Position numbers and translations under genes: made by a program. Below are positions 60,816-64,000 of a DNA stretch of 64,000 nt, piece after piece; the first letter of the stretch is position 1, and each line of letters opens with the position of its first letter. The stretch comes from JACKCR01 sp041390305 (GTDB lineage Bacteria; Eisenbacteria; RBG-16-71-46; CAIMUX01), in NCBI GenBank assembly GCA_041390305.1, contig JAWKQE010000013.1, forward strand, positions 62,001 to 126,000, in the 5' to 3' direction. Under the pieces are notes generated by a model. It was not told where the DNA came from and did not search any database. It was given only the letters and a program-made list of their open reading frames with translations.

Positions 60816-61874
60816 ATGATTCGCATCGAATCCCTGCATCGATTCTCACTTTGTCTTCCTGTTGCCGAAAGATCCGCCCTCGGAGTCGTCTGCGCGGTGC
60901 TGGCGATGATCTCCCTCGGGGTCTCCGCGCCGTGGGCCGCCTCGAATGCGGGCCTCGACGCGCGACTCTCCCAGTACACCTATCCCTATCCGACGAAGAC
61001 GCTCCGGTTCGACTCCCAGGGCGAGACGCTCGAGATGGCGTACATGGACGTCGCTCCGGCGCAGCCGAACGGACGGTCCGTCCTCCTCCTCCACGGGAAG
61101 AACTTCTCGGGCGCCTACTGGGGATCGACGATCGACGCGCTGACCAAGGCGGGATACCGCGTCATCGTTCCCGATCAGGTCGGCTTCGGCAAGTCGACCA
61201 AATCGAGGAGCTACCAGTACTCGTTCCAGGCCTTCGCCGACAACACCGCGCACCTTCTGAAGCAGCTCGAAGTGGAGAAGGCGACCGTCGTGGGACACTC
61301 GATGGGTGGAATGCTCGCGACCCGTTTCGCGCTCGACCATCCCGAGTTCACCGAGAAGCTCATCCTCGTCAATCCGATCGGGCTCGAGGACTGGAAGCGG
61401 AAGGTTCCCTACCGGTCCATCGACGAGTGGCATCGTCGCGAGCTGGGCAAGACGCGCGAAGGCGTGAAGAAGTACATGGAGACGAGCTACTTCGATGGGA
61501 AGTGGAAGCCCGAGTACGATCCGCTCGTCGAGATCCAGGCGGGCTGGGCCTCGGGGCCCGACGCCGATCTCATCGCCTGGGTGTCGGCCCTCACCTACGA
61601 CATGATCTTCACGCAGCCCGTGCTCTACGAGTTTCCGGACGTCGACGTGCCCACGCTCCTCATCATCGGGCAGCGGGACCGGACGGCGCTCGGGAAGGAT
61701 GCCGTGACGCCCGAGGTCGCGAACACCCTCGGCCGCTATCCCCAGCTCGGGCGCAAGGCAGCCAAGGCGATCCCGGGGGCCGAGATCGTCGAACTCGAAG
61801 GCGTCGGCCACGTGCCGCAGTTCGAGGCGTTCGAGGCGTATCGCGACGCCCTGCTCGCATTCCTCGCGAAGTAG
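60816..61874 (+). CDS. Exported alpha/beta hydrolase
   Basis: 352 residues from ATG 60816, with GGAG 10 bases upstream; ATG 60786 is an alternative. Residues 20-42 are a signal peptide or anchor. The fold is a classical alpha/beta hydrolase: oxyanion LLHGKNF (91-97), nucleophile Ser162 in GHSMGG, Asp288 (GQRDRT) and His332 (GVGHVPQFE). The catalytic triad is complete. Members of this type cleave esters, lactones or halides; no specific subfamily could be chosen. It stands alone between the aminopeptidase and TldD genes. Confidence 0.93.
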   Translation: MIRIESLHRFSLCLPVAERSALGVVCAVLAMISLGVSAPWAASNAGLDARLSQYTYPYPTKTLRFDSQGETLEMAYMDVAPAQPNGRSVLLLHGKNFSGAYWGSTIDALTKAGYRVIVPDQVGFGKSTKSRSYQYSFQAFADNTAHLLKQLEVEKATVVGHSMGGMLATRFALDHPEFTEKLILVNPIGLEDWKRKVPYRSIDEWHRRELGKTREGVKKYMETSYFDGKWKPEYDPLVEIQAGWASGPDADLIAWVSALTYDMIFTQPVLYEFPDVDVPTLLIIGQRDRTALGKDAVTPEVANTLGRYPQLGRKAAKAIPGAEIVELEGVGHVPQFEAFEAYRDALLAFLAK

Positions 61875-62101
61875 CCGGCCTGTCCGGCGGGCCAGTCGCG
61901 CCGGGCCTGGCGTGAGCGGCATGAGGCCGTCGTGCTCCTCGTGCCTCTCGGTTTCGCCCTTCGGCAGGAGGCCGGGGCGCTCCGCGCGCCTCTGGGTCTC
62001 GCGCTCCGGCGCGAAGCTGCTATACTCCCCGCCGGGAGAGGCAGGCAATTCACCGCGTGGGCGCTCGCCGCGTCCGAGCGCCGAATGCACGGAGAACATG
62101 C

Positions 62102-63652
62102 ATGACCTCTACTCGATGGTCGCGCCGCCGATTCCTCCAGAGGACCGGCCAGCTGACAGGCGCGCTCGTTCTGGGGGCCGGAGTCGACGGCCTCCTTCCT
62201 TGCTCGGCCCCCAGGGCCAACGCCCCCCTCGTCGCCACGGGACTTCGGCCAAACGGCCCGCCTGCTCTCGGTCTCGATGGCCCCGAACTCGAAGCGGTAC
62301 TCGCAGAACTCGTCCGGCAGCTCGAACGGAAAGCGCTCTATGCGTCCGCGTTCGCGGAGCATCGCGGAGGGCTCGACGCCCGGACCGAGCGCAACGAACG
62401 GTCGCTCGACTTCGACGCCGAGACGCGCGGAGTTGTCTTCCAGGCCTACGATGGCGTGCGCTTCCGGGAGGCGGCGACGGATCGGATGGATGCGGACTCC
62501 CTCCGGTCGATCGTGCGCGAACTCGAGAGAGACCTGACGAAGCCCTCCTCGCGAACGGGTGGACCCGACCCTGGCAGCCCGGTCCGTCGGCGTTTCGTGA
62601 GTCCCGCCCAGATCGACCCGGACAGCATCCCCACGACGGGATGGCTCGACGTCGCGGAGGACATCCTGGAGCGGGTCCACGCGAGTGATGCGCGCATCGT
62701 GAACGCGAGCACGGGGGCCCAACACCGCTGGCGCCGTACGCTCTTCGTCAACCGCACGCGGTCGATCCACCAGACGCTTCACACCATCGGCGTCCGCGCC
62801 TTCGCGTTCGCGATGGAGAACGGCAAGCCCGCGCCCGCTTTCATGGCGAGGCGCCGGATCGGCGGCTTCGAGCACACGAGCTTCGACGACGGTGCGATCC
62901 GCGAACTCGCCACGATCGTCGACGATCTGCTCCGCTCCGAGCGGATCCCGCCCGGCCAGTACGAAGTCGTGACGTCCCCCGCGATCACGGGGCTCCTGGC
63001 CCACGAGTCGTTCGGGCACGGTGTCGAATACGACCAGTTCATCAAGGGCCGCGCCAAGGCCGCGCACTTCCTCGGCAAGAGCGTCGCTCCCGAGATCGTC
63101 AGCATCTGGGACGACCCGACCCAGGCGGACGGCAACGGAACGTACTACTACGACGACGAAGGTTGGGAGGCGACTCCCACGGCGATCGTCGAAGGGGGAG
63201 TGTTCCGCCGGCCGATCACGGACCTCTTCTCGTCGTTCTCCGGAGACGCGGAGCGGACCGCGAACGGAAGACGGGAGAGCTTCGCGAACAAGGCGTACGC
63301 GCGCATGTCGAACACGTACTTCGGGCGCGGTACCTCGCCGGTGGACGAACTCGTCGGTTCTCTCGAAGACGGCATCTACCTCGACGGCTTCCAGTCCGGC
63401 ATCGAAGACCCGCACGGCTGGGGGATCCAGCTCACCTGCAATCGTGGCTACGAGATCAAGCACGGCGTCCGCACCGGCCGCGTCTTCAGCCCGATCGGAG
63501 TCACCGGCTACGTTCCCGACATCCTCGCGTCCATCACGCACGTCGGGAACGACTTCCGTCTCGTCCCGGGGACCTGTGGCAAGGGCCACAAGGAGTTCGT
63601 CCCCGTTTCCACCGGCGGCCCGCACCTGCGCTTCACCGCGCAGCTCGGATGA
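62102..63652 (+). CDS. tldD: TldD-family metallopeptidase with Tat signal
   Basis: 516 residues from ATG 62102, with GGAG 7 bases upstream. Residues 8-13 (RRRFLQ) followed by a hydrophobic stretch form a twin-arginine signal, so export through Tat is predicted; E. coli TldD is cytoplasmic. The metal site HESFGH (301-306, HExxxH) is intact, and the end carries the conserved GTCGKG...VSTGGPHLRF. TldD/TldE pairs process modified peptides such as microcin B17 and degrade CcdA. The next gene, 11 bases further, is the TldE-like partner, which lacks a Tat signal. Confidence 0.92.
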   Translation: MTSTRWSRRRFLQRTGQLTGALVLGAGVDGLLPCSAPRANAPLVATGLRPNGPPALGLDGPELEAVLAELVRQLERKALYASAFAEHRGGLDARTERNERSLDFDAETRGVVFQAYDGVRFREAATDRMDADSLRSIVRELERDLTKPSSRTGGPDPGSPVRRRFVSPAQIDPDSIPTTGWLDVAEDILERVHASDARIVNASTGAQHRWRRTLFVNRTRSIHQTLHTIGVRAFAFAMENGKPAPAFMARRRIGGFEHTSFDDGAIRELATIVDDLLRSERIPPGQYEVVTSPAITGLLAHESFGHGVEYDQFIKGRAKAAHFLGKSVAPEIVSIWDDPTQADGNGTYYYDDEGWEATPTAIVEGGVFRRPITDLFSSFSGDAERTANGRRESFANKAYARMSNTYFGRGTSPVDELVGSLEDGIYLDGFQSGIEDPHGWGIQLTCNRGYEIKHGVRTGRVFSPIGVTGYVPDILASITHVGNDFRLVPGTCGKGHKEFVPVSTGGPHLRFTAQLG

Positions 63653-63663
63653 GGGAGGAACCG

Positions 63664-64000
63664 ATGCAGAATCATCATTGGGGACGCCCCGATGGGACCG
63701 CCACCTCGTCCGATCAGCCGATGGAAGCGACCTTCCAGATGGTGAAGGACGCACTCCAGCGAAACCGCGAGGTGTCCGCGTGGACGGCGACGCTCACCTC
63801 GACCCGGAGCCGGCAGCTCTACCTGATCCGGGAAGACGTCGAGTCGGAGAGATCCTCCCTCGGCCACGCGATCGAAGTGGACGTCCACACCAGAAACGGA
63901 AGCGAGCTCGGCCGGGCGTCGTTCTCGCTAGGCCCAGGCGATGAGGGCCGGCTGGAAGAGCTGATGGCGCAGACGCTCGCGGCTGCGAAGAAGTCTTCCG
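63664..64000 (+). CDS. TldE/PmbA-like protein, N-terminal part (cut by the window end)
   Basis: About 112 residues are visible from ATG 63664, with GGAGG 5 bases upstream, and the frame is still open at 64000. Early residues QMVKDALQRNREVSAWTATLTSTRSRQLYLI and ELGRASFSLGPGDEGRL in pieces match the start of PmbA/TldE-like proteins. Adjacency to tldD supports the call. No signal peptide is seen, so if TldD is exported by Tat this subunit may travel as a passenger in the folded complex. The rest lies outside the window. Confidence 0.85.
   Translation, partial: MQNHHWGRPDGTATSSDQPMEATFQMVKDALQRNREVSAWTATLTSTRSRQLYLIREDVESERSSLGHAIEVDVHTRNGSELGRASFSLGPGDEGRLEELMAQTLAAAKKSS

Overview
This is a GC-rich, gene-dense bacterial window of 64 kb. 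The best lineage guess is an uncultured Gram-negative of the FCB group (Eisenbacteria/Krumholzibacteriota-like). The basis is about ten secreted or surface proteins that end in a FlgD/type-A sorting-like Ig module, together with parallel beta-helix proteins, FG-GAP and BNR propellers, a C25 (gingipain-like) peptidase, a SusC-like TonB receptor and lipoproteins. This is inference from protein families; there is no rRNA in the window. No rRNA, tRNA, CRISPR array or insertion sequence could be supported.

Layout. 1-294: tail of a secreted protein. 364-3989: metal-uptake locus (small Cys/His protein, outer-membrane barrel, ZnuA-like binding protein, ABC-3 permease) with no ATPase gene. 3990-7671: looser accessory stretch with a pentapeptide-repeat protein, a DUF4258/MqsA-type toxin-antitoxin pair and an orphan BrnA-like antitoxin. 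7672-10691: a membrane-bound spermidine-synthase-like gene whose two halves lie in different frames on either side of twelve 8-bp repeats. 11607-15779: a cytoplasmic protein of unknown function and two secreted proteins. 15903-23721: Ser/Thr kinase with a TolB-like propeller, YihY/BrkB membrane protein, and a two-gene FAD/iron-sulfur amino-acid or opine dehydrogenase whose second gene is frameshifted. 24176-28522: a beta-helix gene broken by many frameshifts, a second secreted protein, and about 0.8 kb of apparently decayed DNA.

28523-37133: NapH/CcoG-like ferredoxin fused to TPRs, a secreted FlgD-tailed protein, a Tat-targeted radical SAM protein and a second spermidine-synthase-like membrane protein. 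37130-41804: TonB-dependent receptor and a Ycf48/BNR-type secreted protein. 42160-44383: ATP-grasp ligase, small membrane protein, small lipoprotein. 44661-48870: C25 peptidase, frameshifted. 49152-53304: serine hydrolase, YHS-like lipoprotein, DinB protein, SUMF1 protein. 53516-59754: FG-GAP protein, BNR protein and GNAT acetyltransferase. 59869-64000: methionine aminopeptidase, alpha/beta hydrolase, and a TldD/TldE pair of which TldD carries a Tat signal.

How the genes fit together. Much of the window encodes the cell surface and the secretome, plus membrane-bound redox and ligase functions. Clear operon-like arrangements are 956-3989, 5810-6632, 20109-23721, 33347-37133, 59161-59754 (minus strand) and 62102-64000. 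At least five long genes are split by apparent single-base indels. These may be assembly errors or real decay, and this should be settled before any is called a pseudogene. The most interesting structure is the 8-bp microsatellite at 8331-8426, which has the form of a phase-variation switch.
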